A DNA stretch of 43,438 nucleotides from Stagonosporopsis chrysanthemi. Lineage: Eukaryota; Ascomycota; Dothideomycetes; Pleosporales; Didymellaceae. Location: the NCBI GenBank assembly GCA_022560025.1, contig JAFISE010000220.1:1-43438 (forward strand). The letters are read 5' to 3'. Position 1 is the stretch's first letter, and every line of letters starts with the position of its first letter. The notes below the pieces were generated by a model. It saw only the letters and a list, made by a program, of their open reading frames with translations, was not told the DNA's origin and did not search any database. A program made the translations under genes and the position numbers. Shown in pieces: positions 1 to 11,761 of this stretch.

Positions 1-96
1 TATCTCCTCGCGTAGTGGAGTTGGAGGGCTTCAAAGTGATCAAGATTGGTGGGGTGCGCGACTCGCTTGTATGCGCGACTCGCTTGTCAAACACGT
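1..96. mobile_element. Terminal fragment of a Fot/pogo-like transposon
   Basis: The last bases form a terminal inverted repeat end, ...CAAACACGT followed by TA at 97-98. This matches the end of the complete Fot-like element at 617-2471 (...CCAACACGT then TA). Two copies of a 14-mer (CGCGACTCGCTTGT) at about 51-87 correspond to the duplicated motif in the other element's ends, but with GCGC in place of GGCC, so this is a related but different family. Only the outer end is inside the window; the rest lies to the left. Confidence 0.7.
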
Positions 97-614
97 TACG
101 GCAGTTAGCTTGCTACTTCAACTAATAAGCAGAACATTCTGGATAACGTCACAGAGCTCTGAAACTTGTCTGCACAGTACATCGTGTTGGGCTCGGTCCA
201 TCAGAGCACGATATGGAGTATTCGTGGAGACAATTTAGGTTGTTCTCACGATAATCAAGGTGGAGCCCTGCACTGACTCGGCTGAGCGTTTACCAAACCT
301 TGTTACAGATGACGATGGGCTCGATCATCAAGGTGGACCAGACCTGCGATTTATGGAGTGCAATCCAGGTAGCGCGATGTTCGGCACTGTGAGGGCCATC
401 AGTTCCAATTGACAGTTAATCGCAGTCAAGATCGACCGCTTGCTTTATGTTTGAGGTGGATCTGCGATTCGTGGTACGTCTCGACGACGGCATGGTTTTG
501 CCATCGCACCGCAACGCCACAGACGTCTGTCTGCGCATCTCTAAACGACAATTTAAGCATATCATATGACAGAGTGTTATCGCATTAAGATGTCCCTGTT
601 GGCGGTTAATACCA
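97..614. other. Intergenic, no gene seen
   Basis: Sequence between two transposon ends. Only short ORFs without recognisable motifs occur. A short phrase (ATCAAGGTGGA) appears twice, near 255 and 327. Nothing further is supported. Confidence 0.5.
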
Positions 615-616
615 TA

Positions 617-679
617 ACGTGTTGGATAAGCGAGTCGGCCAGGCAAGCGAGTCGGCCACCCCACCAAGTCTGCGCAGCT
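617..679 (+). repeat. Left terminal inverted repeat of the Fot-like element
   Basis: 63 bp, a perfect inverted match to 2409-2471. It contains a 14 bp word (AAGCGAGTCGGCCA) twice, separated by 3 bp, a plausible double transposase-binding site. Outer end ACGTGTTGG abuts the TA target. Confidence 0.92.
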
Positions 680-697
680 TTGAAGCTGCCTATCGCT

Positions 698-2350
698 ATG
701 GCTCCACCACAACGTGCTCTATTATCTTACAATCAAGCTGATATTCTTCTTGCCTCTACTTCTCTTGATAGGCACTAGCTTAGTAGCTCTAGGCATGCTG
801 CAGCAGTCTATAACGTTCCAAAATCCACACTCAATGACCGACGCGCTGGGAAGCTTGCCCGACGCAATTGCCAGCCTAACTCAAAGAAGCTCACTCAGCT
901 AGAAGAGGAGGTGATAGTCTGCTATATACTTGATCTAGACGCACGCAGATTTGCGCCTACGTACGCAGCTATACGCCAGATAGCTGATAAACTGCTGGCT
1001 GCGCGCAGCGCAGGCTAGGTTGGGCAGAAGTAGCCAGCCAACTTTGTTAAGCGTACAGACAGTCTTAAGACGCGTTTCAATCAAGCGTACAATAGGCAGA
1101 GAGCTCTATGCAAGGATCCTGTACTAATTAGGAGCTGGTTTAAGCTTGTAGAGCAGACAAAAGCCAAGTACGGCATCTGCGATAAGGACGTCTACAACTT
1201 TGACAAGGCTGGCTTTATGCTAGGCAAGATTACAACGCAGCTTGTTGTAACAGCGTTAGAGAGGAGAGGCAGGCCAAAGTCTATCCAGCCAGGCAATCGC
1301 GAGTAGGCGACGCTGGTTGCTGCAATCAACGCTGCTGGCTGGTCTATCCCGCCGTTCCTGATCTTGACTGGCCAGTACTACCTCTCTGCTTAGTATGAGG
1401 AAGCAATAATCCCACATAACTGGGCAATTGCAGTCAGCAACAACAGATAGACAACCAACCAGCTAGGGGTTGAGTGGCTAAAGCACTTTGACGCTCACAC
1501 AAAGGCTCGTACAGTAGGAGCGCGTCGCCTGCTTATCCTTAATAGCTACAAGAGCCACCACTCTCTTGAATTTCAAGAGCTCTGTAAGGAGAGCAATATC
1601 TATACGCTCTGCATGCTACCTTACTTATCTCACCTGCTCTAGCCTCTTGACGTTGGCTGCTTCTCACCGCTGAAGCGCGCGTATAGCTGTGAGATTAAGA
1701 GCCTGATCTGGCATCAGATCAACTATATCACCAAGCTTGAGTTTCTGCCAGCTGTTAAGGCAGCGTACGATCAATTATTCACACCAGCTAATATACGCGC
1801 AGCTTTTCAAGGCGCTAGCCTTATCCTATGTCAGCCAGACGTTGTTCCCTTAAAGCTTAACGTGCAGCTGCGTACACTAACTCTACCAGCTGCTCTTACA
1901 GAAGCTCTCTGGGAGGCTCGTACACTAAGCAACGTGCGTGAGCTTAAAGCTCAATTAACGCTAATACGTGAGCGCGTCTGTAAGCACAAGAGCTTATCAC
2001 CATTGTCAATTATTGAAGCGATTGACTAGCTTAAGAAGGGCGCTGAGGTAATGATGCTGTCAGCCGAGCTAATGCGCGATCGGATTACTGGTCTTGAGAA
2101 GGCAAATCAGGCAGCTTCTGCGAGTAGGCAGCGCAAGAGAAAGCGTGTACAACACCAAGGAGTGCTAACAAAGGGAGCTGGTGAGGATATACTCGCTTAA
2201 CGTGAGGTTGATCAGCAGATTGCTTGTGACAAGCGTTAGGGAGGAGAGCAATCAGGCGTTAGCCGTCAGGCTCTTGCGCGCTGCACAAGGTGCAGAGAGC
2301 AAGGCCATAACTCACGTACGTGCAAGAAAGATAGCTTAGTTATAGCTTAG
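698..2350 (+). pseudogene. Fot1/pogo-like transposase (DDE_1), nonsense-riddled
   Basis: A single 551-codon frame starting at the ATG at 698 and ending at TAG 2348-2350, with no net frameshift. The order is typical of pogo/Fot1 transposases: an N-terminal psq-type helix-turn-helix (about residues 5-60), a CENP-B-like helix-turn-helix (about 75-130), the DDE catalytic core (YNFDKAGF, then LILNSYKSHH, then QPLDVGCF-like with the Q now a stop) and a C-terminal CX2CX4HX4C zinc knuckle (CTRCREQGHNSRTC). At least ten in-frame stops occur (for example 776, 1016, 1031), nearly all TAG at positions where the family has Trp or Gln, as expected from CpA/TpG mutation. The second catalytic Asp is Asn. The protein is non-functional. 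Confidence 0.9.
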
Positions 2351-2408
2351 TCTACTTCCTTAATTTCTATGTATTATAGCACTGCGTTGTTGAGTTATAT
2401 AACTTTAG

Positions 2409-2471
2409 AGCTGCGCAGACTTGGTGGGGTGGCCGACTCGCTTGCCTGGCCGACTCGCTTATCCAACACGT
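2409..2471 (-). repeat. Right terminal inverted repeat of the Fot-like element
   Basis: Perfect 63 bp inverted copy of 617-679, ending at ...CCAACACGT followed by the TA target duplication at 2472-2473. Confidence 0.92.
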
Positions 2472-2473
2472 TA

Positions 2474-4223
2474 CCGTTGTCCAAGTGTCTTGATTCGGAG
2501 CTCCTCCGACCCCTTGCAGCACGCTCCACCAACCAGCAGCAAACATGCAGCAGCGTTGGGGAACCTCCGCATGCTTTGCGTGTCGCATGCTCTGAGTTCA
2601 TGCAGCTACATGCGCGATTACAACATCCAGCCAGTCAAGAGACAGTACGTACACCTACTTCGCAGGGGTGCAGCCCGTTGAATTGGAACGTTCAAACTGC
2701 ACACCACTTTATAACAGTCTACCGGTATCTGGGATGCAACCTGCCCCTCCTTTGATCGCCATATTGCTGGGAACCGCGGCAGTCGTCGGCGAGTTCACTG
2801 TGTATGCACGATGATATGTTTCCGACCGTTGCGTGTTTCACTTTACGAGCGCAAGCCGCGCCGATCACCATCTTCTCCGCCATGCGTTTAAGTCGTCGCT
2901 GTACATCACGCACGATATCTGCATGAGCCATGATACGGGACTTGGCACGGCATGTATCAGCAACTCATGATTATTGGCTGATTCTCCATAGGTACTGATG
3001 CGCACTTGGCAATACCCGCGTGGGCGTTCGAACTGGAAGAACGCCCAAGGACGCATTCTCAGGTCGACCTTCCCCGAATCCATGTGCATTCAGAAAGCAT
3101 TTGGCAGTCAGCGCTGTCCACATCTGACCCGAACATCGGATCCATTCTGTAACTTACCCTTTACACAAGCACAGTCGTGTATTTGGGTGACTGCATGCCC
3201 CTTCACCGACATAGAAGGTGCGTGTCAGTCTCTGGGCCAGACCGAAGGATCAGCAATCCTTCCAACCACAACAATTCAGACGCGGAAAGGCACCATGCTC
3301 GCTCAGACTTATACACTTTCGAATCCGCAGGAAAATGACTTCCTTCGGCATCGACTATTGACAGCCGGGACCCCCAAATAGATTCATCTCATGCGCCCCT
3401 GATCCTGCACTCCTTGCAGATCAGCACCCCTGCGCGTGGTTCATGCATGCTCTATCACACCTGCCTTTCGGAGACTTGTGTTCGTGCAGGCTTGCTATAG
3501 CTGGTATATCTTTCGTAAAAACGACATGTGAGCTGTAGCTTTGTTCACCGCTTCGGCTTTATGGCACCGATTGACCGTCAGCCCTGTCGCTCTGCAGTGT
3601 TGTTTACCGACAAGTCCCGAGGGAGTTACTTTTCGCATTTACACGTGAATTAACTTCGTCCTGCTATCGGCGGCAGGGTGAGCTATGATGCTCGGCGTTA
3701 CCGCTTGCCAGTACTCGAACAAGGGTCATGGATGCATGTCCACACACAGTATCAATCGTTGCCCTATCTGGTTCAAGCCGCACCTTAGCCATGGCCTTTA
3801 ACAAGTAACCACGTCGATGCTTTCAATTGCATTGCTACATCTGCAGGCACAAGTTTTGCACCGATCCTTCCACTCACCGCTACGAGTGCTCGAACTCACC
3901 AACAGCTGGAGGCGCAACGAGTGAGCGACCCACTATACGCGTGTTGGTGACAGCATGAATAGATTGACACTGTATCTCGACGCGAACCGGACCACGAGTT
4001 TTTCAAGCAGCCAACCAGCCGCCTTGATACTTCTACTAGCATGCCTGATGTGAAAAGGCTTTCAGAGCTATAGTGAGTAGAGCAATTCGTCTCACAAGAC
4101 CAGTACTTTACTCTTCTGCACACATCTCACAAGTTTTGTTCTCTGGGTTTCTATGCGTGCCAACATCTTTGCACTCAAACTCGCCACGCGAAACAAAAGG
4201 CGAAGTAGCCTAAGCGAGCTTTG
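2474..4223. other. Gene-poor stretch, no assignable gene
   Basis: Several ORFs of 70-128 codons occur on both strands. None shows a motif I recognise. Two overlapping minus-strand ORFs (2719-2931 and 2865-3089) in different frames could be remnants of one exon pair, but I cannot name a family. No RNA gene or repeat is evident. Confidence 0.4.
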
Positions 4224-5103
4224 CTACATGCTATGTAGACCGCTGTAACATATTGTAACCTGCTGTCCTCCTGGATACGGAATGGTAGTGCCATTGTTGA
4301 TCATCTCTCGGATCGCTTCCTCACTCCTCTCTATGCTGTTAGCCACTAAGGCTACTTCGCGAGCGCGACCTCAGGGAACAACAACATCACCGTTTGCATC
4401 TGCGACAATGATATCACGGGGCTCAGCACAAACCTGCCCAACGGTAACGGGCTTGTTCACGTCTCCAACTTGCACACGATCTTTCCCAGTTCGCATCCAG
4501 CGTCCCACAGTAAACAAGGGATAATCGTCGGCAATCGCACGATTCACATGGCGACAAGCACCATCGATGACAGTTCCAGTGATGCCTCGTAAGCCAGCAT
4601 ACTGGGTCATGATGTCACCCTCAACAGTACAATCCGTGCGACCGCCATTGTCCATAACCACGAAATCGCCCTGGACGACATCGTCTAGGAAATCCCCTAC
4701 GCTCCCTGCTGGATCGCTGGCGGCTTCATAGCGCACAGTGAATGCCGACCCAACATGTACTTTCTTGTAGTCATTCAAAGGCATTATGTCGAAAGCCTGG
4801 CCTGGAATCCTGAGCTTCTCAAGCGCATCAGAAACCCCTGGGGTGTCCAAGTTGGTGAAAAGCGCCGTCAATTCCTGATCCTCGGCGCTGGGGCTTAAAT
4901 CCGGTAGATGAAAATGCGATTGCATCTCCGTTTGAATGTTTGCAAATTGTGTATCGTGCATGAACTCGGTCACAGGCTTGCCAGCTCGAATGGCTTGCAC
5001 CATGAGATTTTGACAACGTTGAGTCTGCTCAGCAAGATCCAGAACCTCGATGATGCGCGCTTCTAGCACAAATACTGTCCCACAGTTGTCGGCAATCACA
5101 TAG

Positions 5104-5292
5104 TGTGACGGTTATGAGAAGCAGATCACGTGTTGGTGGTCTGGTGTTGCTTCCTCATCCTATAGAGCATCTCTTGCCTCAGCTGCATCACAGATACGTC
5201 ATGTACATAGACCTGACTGCTGCTTTGTAGAGAGCAGAACAACACAACAACAACACAATAGCAGAATACATAAAATTGCATTTACTGCAATA
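5104..5292 (+). repeat. 5' LTR of the Copia element
   Basis: 189 bp, aligned without gaps to 11762-11950 with about 15 differences, almost all C/T or G/A transitions. Its outer (left) part carries the G/C states; its last 25 bases carry the A/T states (…TTTACTGCAATA versus …TTCACCGCAACA in the other LTR). Confidence 0.95.
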
Positions 5293-5999
5293 GTTATAAG
5301 CCTAGATTGCGACTAAAAAGCTTACTTACTTACAACAACTAATTAGCACCTACAATTAAGATTAACAATTAATTATATAGTATAGAGCTGCTAACCTACT
5401 AATATATTATTAACAATAACTACAGAATTAGACTCTGTAGTTACCTAAGTAACTATTATCTTTAATTAAGCTAACAACTAGTATAAGTAGCTGTTTATTT
5501 AAAAGGATACTGCATAGAAGTAGACTAGCAAATAGGTCTCTACATTAGGATCTTAGGATCTGCAATATCTTAATAGACTTACGCTTAATTTAGACAATTA
5601 GTAACTTAAATTGTAGCCCTAACTTAGATCTATCTTTTATATATACAGAAACTTAAGCTAGCTCTTTTAGTTAGCTAGGTATCTTAGATCAGAGCTAAAT
5701 GTAGAGACTTATCTCTTAGCAGCCTAGGTTATCAAATAACTTTTGTTCTGTTAGACTATTAGATATACTTTCTATACATAAATTGTAGGTCTAAATTACA
5801 GCTATAAATTGAACTAACAATCTTAAGAATTAGCCTTGAACTGACAGAGATATTGCGAATTTAAGATCCTGATAAGGAGACCTATTTGCCAGCCTACATA
5901 GAAGCATAAGCTCTAGCAGTACGTAGACTCTGCTACAAAGGTAGCAGACTTGCCTATGTTAACAGCACTATTAGAATCTTAACTTAATAATTACAATAA

Positions 6000-6279
6000 T
6001 TGTAACAACACAGAATGCTAGAGGGGTCTAAATTATATAGGTATCTGCTACAAGGTATATAGGAGCACTAAGATAAACTGCAGAACTAGATCTTTATTCT
6101 TATAAGTCTTGTATAAAAAGATACTTTAAAACTATCTATCTAAACTCTGTAAAGACTTCTCTTCTTATACCTAGAAGCTTAGAAAAGACTGTACTAAGGA
6201 GTAGTTAGAAGACAGATCTAAGTTAAGTAGTTGTTAGGTAGTGTAAAGTAGGCTTAAAGAACTAGGCTTGTTCTTACAA
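6000..6279 (-). mobile_element. 280 bp inverted-repeat element, copy 1
   Basis: Inverted relative to copies 2 and 3. Its ends are TTGTAACAACA and, on the other side, the complement of TTGTAAGAACA, giving an 11 bp terminal inverted repeat with one mismatch. Flanked by TAA at 5997-5999 and 6280-6282 (3 bp target duplication). It is nested in the gag part of the Copia element, has no coding capacity and is AT-rich. Confidence 0.85.
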
Positions 6280-7155
6280 TAATAATGCTATATTAATTAC
6301 TTACCTTACTACTACACAGTAAAAGCTCTATTAGTAGAAGTATAAGTAATAAGAGCAAAAGGATATTAAGTTTAAGTATTAGAAGAAGGCTCTTGCTAAG
6401 TTTAACTCTAAGATTAGTAAGACAATTACTATAAAGCACCTTTACTTAATTAAGAACAAAGACACACTATATAAGTAACTAATAATACTTAAGAAGTATC
6501 TTATACTATCTAATATAATACAACAATACAATCTAATTGTATAATACAAAGCCTTCTAGATACTGCTATATAGTAAAAAGGTTAAGAAATAGCTACGCTC
6601 TTAAGTAGAGATTACTAACATGTATATCTCTGTAAAAGTTCCTAAGATAATAGAATTAAGAGCATAGGAAGATTTCCTTGTTGCTTACAGAACAATTAAT
6701 TCTAAGTATAGTATATTAGGTCTGTAAGCCCTAATTAACCTAGAAGACACTAGTACTACTATTCTATTAGTAAAAGACTATGTTAGTAAATTTACTACCT
6801 ACTTTAAGCATGTACAACTGCTGTTAATAAGACTTAGCTTAATAGTAGCAGAGCTTAACATTGCAAAGTCTTAGCAGTAAAGCAAGGATAGTAACAAGAC
6901 TAAGCTTTAATGTCTATATAGCCTAAAATATTACTAAGTTAACTGCTAGTTAATTAATACAGAGCACTTACAAAGGCTAAAGGCCTATACTAACGTAATT
7001 AGCTAAAAGAAGCTTAATACTGCTCTAGCTACTAACAACAACTTAAGAGATAAGATTAACAAAGTGCTTAACAAGTAGTACGCAAAGTAGTAACAGAATA
7101 AAGAGAGTATTGCTATAGATAATAGCAACTGTCTTACTAGACCTACAGCTAACAC

Positions 7156-7435
7156 TTGTAAGAACAAGCCTAGTTCTTTAAGCTTACCTTACACTACCTA
7201 ACAACTACTTAACTTAGATCTGTCTTTTAACTGCTCCTTAGTACAGTCTTTTCTAAGCTCCTAGGTATAAAAAAAGAAGTCTTTATAGAGTTTAGATAGA
7301 TAGTTTTAAAGTATCCTTTTGTATAAGACCTATAGGAATAGAGATCTAGTCCTACAGTTTATTTTAGTGCTTTTATATACTTTGTAGCAGATACTTATAC
7401 AATTTAGACCTCTTTAGCATTCTGTGTTGTTATAA
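7156..7435 (+). mobile_element. 280 bp inverted-repeat element, copy 2
   Basis: Exactly the same length as copies 1 and 3 and near-identical apart from transitions. Flanked by CAC at 7153-7155 and 7436-7438. The right end TTACAA has become TTATAA. Confidence 0.85.
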
Positions 7436-9868
7436 CACTATATAGTATATAACTTAGGATTAAAAGCTGTATACTTAATATAAAGAGCAATTTAAGACTA
7501 TAAAAGCTTGCAATAATAAAATTAAAGTAATAATAATTATAGATAACAACCTAAAGCTAAAAGGCAACCTCTATATAGTAGTAAGTATAGAGAAAGATAT
7601 TAACAAGCTTAGCAACTAATAGATCTTTAACTCTAGCTCTAACACTTATATAATTAACACTAAGGAATAGAAGAGATAGATAAGAGAGTATAATGCTGTA
7701 ACTACAGACTTTGTTAGAGCTAGAACAGGACGCATTTAGATTATAGCCTAGGGAAGCATAGAGCTTATAGCAAACATACCTATAGGTATATAATTGCTAA
7801 GACTTACTTATATTATATATGTTAAAGGATTTATTACTAGCCTAATTAGTTTAGCTTACTACAGGAAGCTAGACATACACTTTAATTTAGGACGTAATCT
7901 TCTCTATAAGAGCAATCTAAGATTAGTTCTTGCGTACCTAGAGTATAATAGAAGACACTAGCTAGTAGACACTAAAGTCTTATGCTAACTAAAGCTAATT
8001 ATTCTATTATTATTTAGCACTACTTACTAACTTTTAAAGGCACTACAAATAGATTAAACAGTTAATACTTAGATAGCTTACTAGATATAGAGTTATCCTA
8101 GCAAGAAAGCAATTAAAAAGCTTATATTAAACGTTAATAGAATTGTCCTTAAAGAAGACACTAACAGCTTCTATACTGTCTATACAGAGTTAAAATTAAC
8201 AAAGTAGATCTCTTAATAATAATAAGAGGATTAAGCTTAAAAGCTCTTCTATTAAATCTTAGTTAATGTTATTTAATTAGTACTTTAAGGAGAAGCCTGC
8301 CTAAATAGTAATTAATAGGCTAGACACTCTATTAATTAATACTTAAAGTAGTATAAAGTATCTACTTTCTCTTATTAATTAAAGCCTTTTCTAAGCTAAT
8401 AGATTATATAAGACATATAAAGTATATAGTAAGTCTTTAACTACAATATTATAGTAATTAAGATAGACAACAAGTATAGATATAGGATATTACTAAACTT
8501 TCTAGAAGAACTTTGTAAAGACATTAGTATTTAATATAAGCTACAAGCAGAGTATATAGAAGAATAGAACAGACTAGTAGAAAGAGTAGAATTGCTACTT
8601 GTTACCTAATCTAGAGCTATAAGGATCTAAGCAAGACTACTAAAGTCCTTAGCTTATAAGCTAATCTAAACAGCAGTATACATCCTTAATTAGACACTAA
8701 CTAAAGTACTATAATAGAAGATACTGTATAAAGTTGTATAAAGAATAAAGCTAAAGGTTTAACATATATAACTAATAGGCTGTTAAGTATATACTTTTAA
8801 CTAGTTACTTAAGTATAGAGACAAGCTTAAATTAAGAGTACTTATTAGCTACCTTGTTAGCTACAACTCTACTAACATCTTTAGAATCTAGCTGCCTACA
8901 AAGAACTAGGTTATATACATATAAGATATTATTTTTAAACCTACAAAGTTCTATAAAGGCCTGTAAGACTATACTTAAGAATTAGTAATTAAAGAAGTTA
9001 TTAAGCTTCTTATATTTCCTAAAGAGTTTAAATTTAATAATATAGTAATTAAAGACCTTTTAACAACTTAATAACACTGTTAGTAATAAACTATATAAGT
9101 ATCTAAGCTTGTAGAGTCTTAGATAGGGAGTAAGGTAATAGAACAAGATAAGGAGCAGCCTAACACAGGATTACTAACTCTAGATACCTTAATTTAAAAT
9201 TAATAAGACAGTTCTCTGCTCTTAGAATTAGTACTAGAGCAACACACTCTAAATAAGTAGTTAGCTTAAGAATAATAATACAATATTAAGCAAAGATCTT
9301 AAGATTTGTTAGCAACACAGATTAAAGGCTATATACTTAATAGATATAAGAACAATGCTCTAAGACGTTAAAACCTTAATTTTAGCACAGATAATATTAT
9401 TAAAAGCCTATAACGTATACAATAAAACGCTAGTCTCTAGAAACTAAAGAGATAGCACTTTTACGCTGTCTCTTACAGAAGATTAGTTAATAACTACTTT
9501 AGGGCCTTCTTAATTACCTTAAAGACTAAGTTAACTATAAAGATACACTATATATAGGTGCTAAGAGCTCTATAATTATACTAAGAGCTTAAATCTTATT
9601 AGTTTAGAGAGTAGTTTTAACAAGCTACTTAGAAAGAGTATTATAAGATCTAGAGCAAAGGCTGCTTTGCTAAAACAATACAAATAGTAGAGACTGCTAA
9701 TACAGAGGTTTTACCTCTAATATAGGTATTTATATATAAGTTTAATAAGAATAGCTACCTCTATTAATTTAAGGCACAACTTGTTGTCTATAGCAACTTA
9801 CAACAGCTATATAGAGATACCTACGCTGCTATGCTAGCTGCTTAAATATTTTAAGCACTTATTACAAT

Positions 9869-10113
9869 TGTGACGGGCTAGGCCCGCGACTAGCGCCTCG
9901 GCACTTACGTGCCTCAGGATCGGACTCACCAGGGCTCCGCTACGGAACCATCTCACCTCCGAAGCGGAGTACGAAAACTCTGCAAGCTAGAGCCGGAGCC
10001 TGCCAGGCCCCAGCTACAGCTCCTATAAATAAGGGGCTACTACACTATAGTTATTTGCTACTAAATTCATCTGGTTTACGCTAGCAATAGCCCTCAGCGG
10101 CACGCCCCTTACA
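9869..10113 (+). mobile_element. Undamaged 245 bp solo LTR
   Basis: A GC-rich island in AT-rich DNA, TGTGACGGGC...CCCCTTACA, bounded by the 5 bp duplication ACAAT (9864-9868 and 10114-10118). It holds a TATA-like box (CCTATAAATAAGG, about 10021). It interrupts the reverse transcriptase region of the Copia host; removing it with one ACAAT rejoins the frame (LITIAN-like). No internal region or second LTR is present. It differs in sequence from both Copia elements' LTRs in this window. Confidence 0.85.
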
Positions 10114-10560
10114 ACAATAGCTAATTAATTTAGATTAGACCTACTTTAGTACAATGTTCTAAATACGTTTCTTAACACTATACTAAACTAAAAGCTATAT
10201 ATAGAGATACTAGCTAGTTTTAAGAAAGATAGAGAGCTGCTATAGGTGCTAAGAGCTTTGTACAGACTAAAGGAATTACTACTCTTATAGTATAAAGACC
10301 TAAGAGAGACATTAAAGTCTCTAGGCTTAATACTTATACTAAGATTTCTATATATCTATATTAATAGTTAGTTAATCTTGTTTGTTTATATTAATAATAT
10401 TATTATAGCTTTCTACTTATTAAATAAGTACTTACACTAAGACTTTAAAAAGAAACTTAATAAGTATTATAGCTTAAAATACCTTAGAAAACTTAAGTAG
10501 TTCTTAGGTATATATATTATTTAAGATACTAAAGTATATATAATTTACTTAGTATAAGAT

Positions 10561-10840
10561 ATATAAGAACAAGCCTAGTTCTTTAAGCCTACCTTACATT
10601 ACCTAACAACTACCTAACTTAGATCTGTCTTCTAACTGCTTGTTAGTATAGTCTTCTCTAAGCTTCTAGGTATAAGAAGAGAAGTCTCTACAGAGTTTAG
10701 ATAGATAGTTTTAAAGTATCCTTTTGTACAAGACTTATAGGAATAGAGATCTAGTCTTGTAGTTTATCTTAGTGCTTCTATACACTTTGTAGCAGATACT
10801 TATATAATTTAGACTCTTCTAGTATCCTATGTTGTTACAA
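10561..10840 (+). mobile_element. 280 bp inverted-repeat element, copy 3
   Basis: 280 bp, starting ATATAAGAACA (the consensus start is TTGTAAGAACA) and ending TTGTTACAA. Flanked by GAT (10558-10560) and GAC (10841-10843), one 3 bp duplication with one C/T change. Deleting it plus one flank rejoins the Copia frame after the reverse transcriptase (…LVQD then TYINK). Confidence 0.85.
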
Positions 10841-11761
10841 GACACTTATATTAACAAAGTTACTATAAAGTATAATATTCTGTCTATTAGCTGCTCTTTA
10901 AAAGTACTTATACTAGTAAATTACCTAGAACAATCTCTTAAGAAGCTAAACAAAGCTTAAACAAAGACTTATTAAAAGCTTGTAAGCTACTTTACTTACT
11001 TAATATAGTATATATAACTTAATCTAGCTTATACTTATATTATCTATACTTTATATTTAACTAATCTTAGCTAAGTATATATTAAATTAATTTAGAAGGT
11101 ATAGTATTATATTCTTAAGACAAAGTACTAAGCTCTATAAGCTTAAGCTGTTAACAAAGCAAAGATACAAAAGTACCTTACTATACTACAAGACTATTAC
11201 AATCTTATCTTTTTTAAAGTATCTAATATATTCTTTACTAATAATATTAAGACATATTAAAGCTCTTAAAAATATATATTTTAGCTCTTTAGTATAACTA
11301 TTAACTAGAAGTTAACACTTTAATACATAGTTACAAAATCTACAACTAAAGTAGAGCTACTTACTCTATTACTTGCTAGATTAGAGATAGAAGAGTAGTA
11401 CTATCTATTTAAAAGACTATCTTTAAAGCTTAACTAGATACTAATTATTTAGTATAATAATTAATAAACTATAGGTATAGTTATAAAGAAGTAAGACAAG
11501 CTTAGTACTAAGCTAAAATATATTAATATTTATTAGAACTAGGTCTGCTAGAAAGTTAAGGGGAACTACCTCTACATATACTAGAAGCTTACAAACTAGA
11601 TACCTACTAATAGTATAATAAAGATCTTTCTATAATAGAAGTATACTAAATTTATATAGTAACTAAACTTAAATAATATTTGTTTAAAGGTTTGTAAAAT
11701 AGATAATAATACTTAAGAGGTTTATCCTTATATTGTTAGTTAACTACAAGATAAGAGGGTG

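Larger units (their letters stand above)
617..2471 (+). mobile_element. Complete Fot1/pogo-type DNA transposon, RIP-damaged
   Basis: The element is bounded by inverted repeats identical over 63 bp (617-679 and 2409-2471). TA dinucleotides lie immediately outside at 615-616 and 2472-2473, the target duplication expected of Tc1/mariner-pogo elements. It is 1,855 bp long and carries one transposase frame on the + strand. The transposase is full of nonsense codons, so this copy cannot be autonomous, but its ends look intact and could still be mobilised in trans. Confidence 0.92.
5293..11761 (+). pseudogene. Copia gag-pol polyprotein remnant
   Basis: A continuous ORF no longer exists, but the order gag, integrase, reverse transcriptase, RNase H can be followed on the + strand. 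There is a damaged zinc knuckle near 6911-6970; an integrase core with the EEYTEEQN-like segment near 8440-8590; the reverse transcriptase from about 9700 to 10560, interrupted by a solo LTR; and RNase H with the TKSTTKAE-like and TIGIV motifs near 11335-11520. The catalytic YVDD box of reverse transcriptase now reads YINN (near 10388), an expected G-to-A outcome. A purine-rich tract (AAGATAAGAGGGTG, 11748-11761) directly precedes the 3' LTR. The element is dead. Confidence 0.88.

Noticed and set aside
2998..3381. 128-codon plus-strand ORF in the gene-poor stretch
   Set aside because: No recognisable motif, no intron signals tying it to other exons, and composition compatible with chance.
5293..11761. 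Long AT-rich block as a centromere or organellar insertion
   Set aside because: LTRs, target duplication and the Copia domain order explain it completely.
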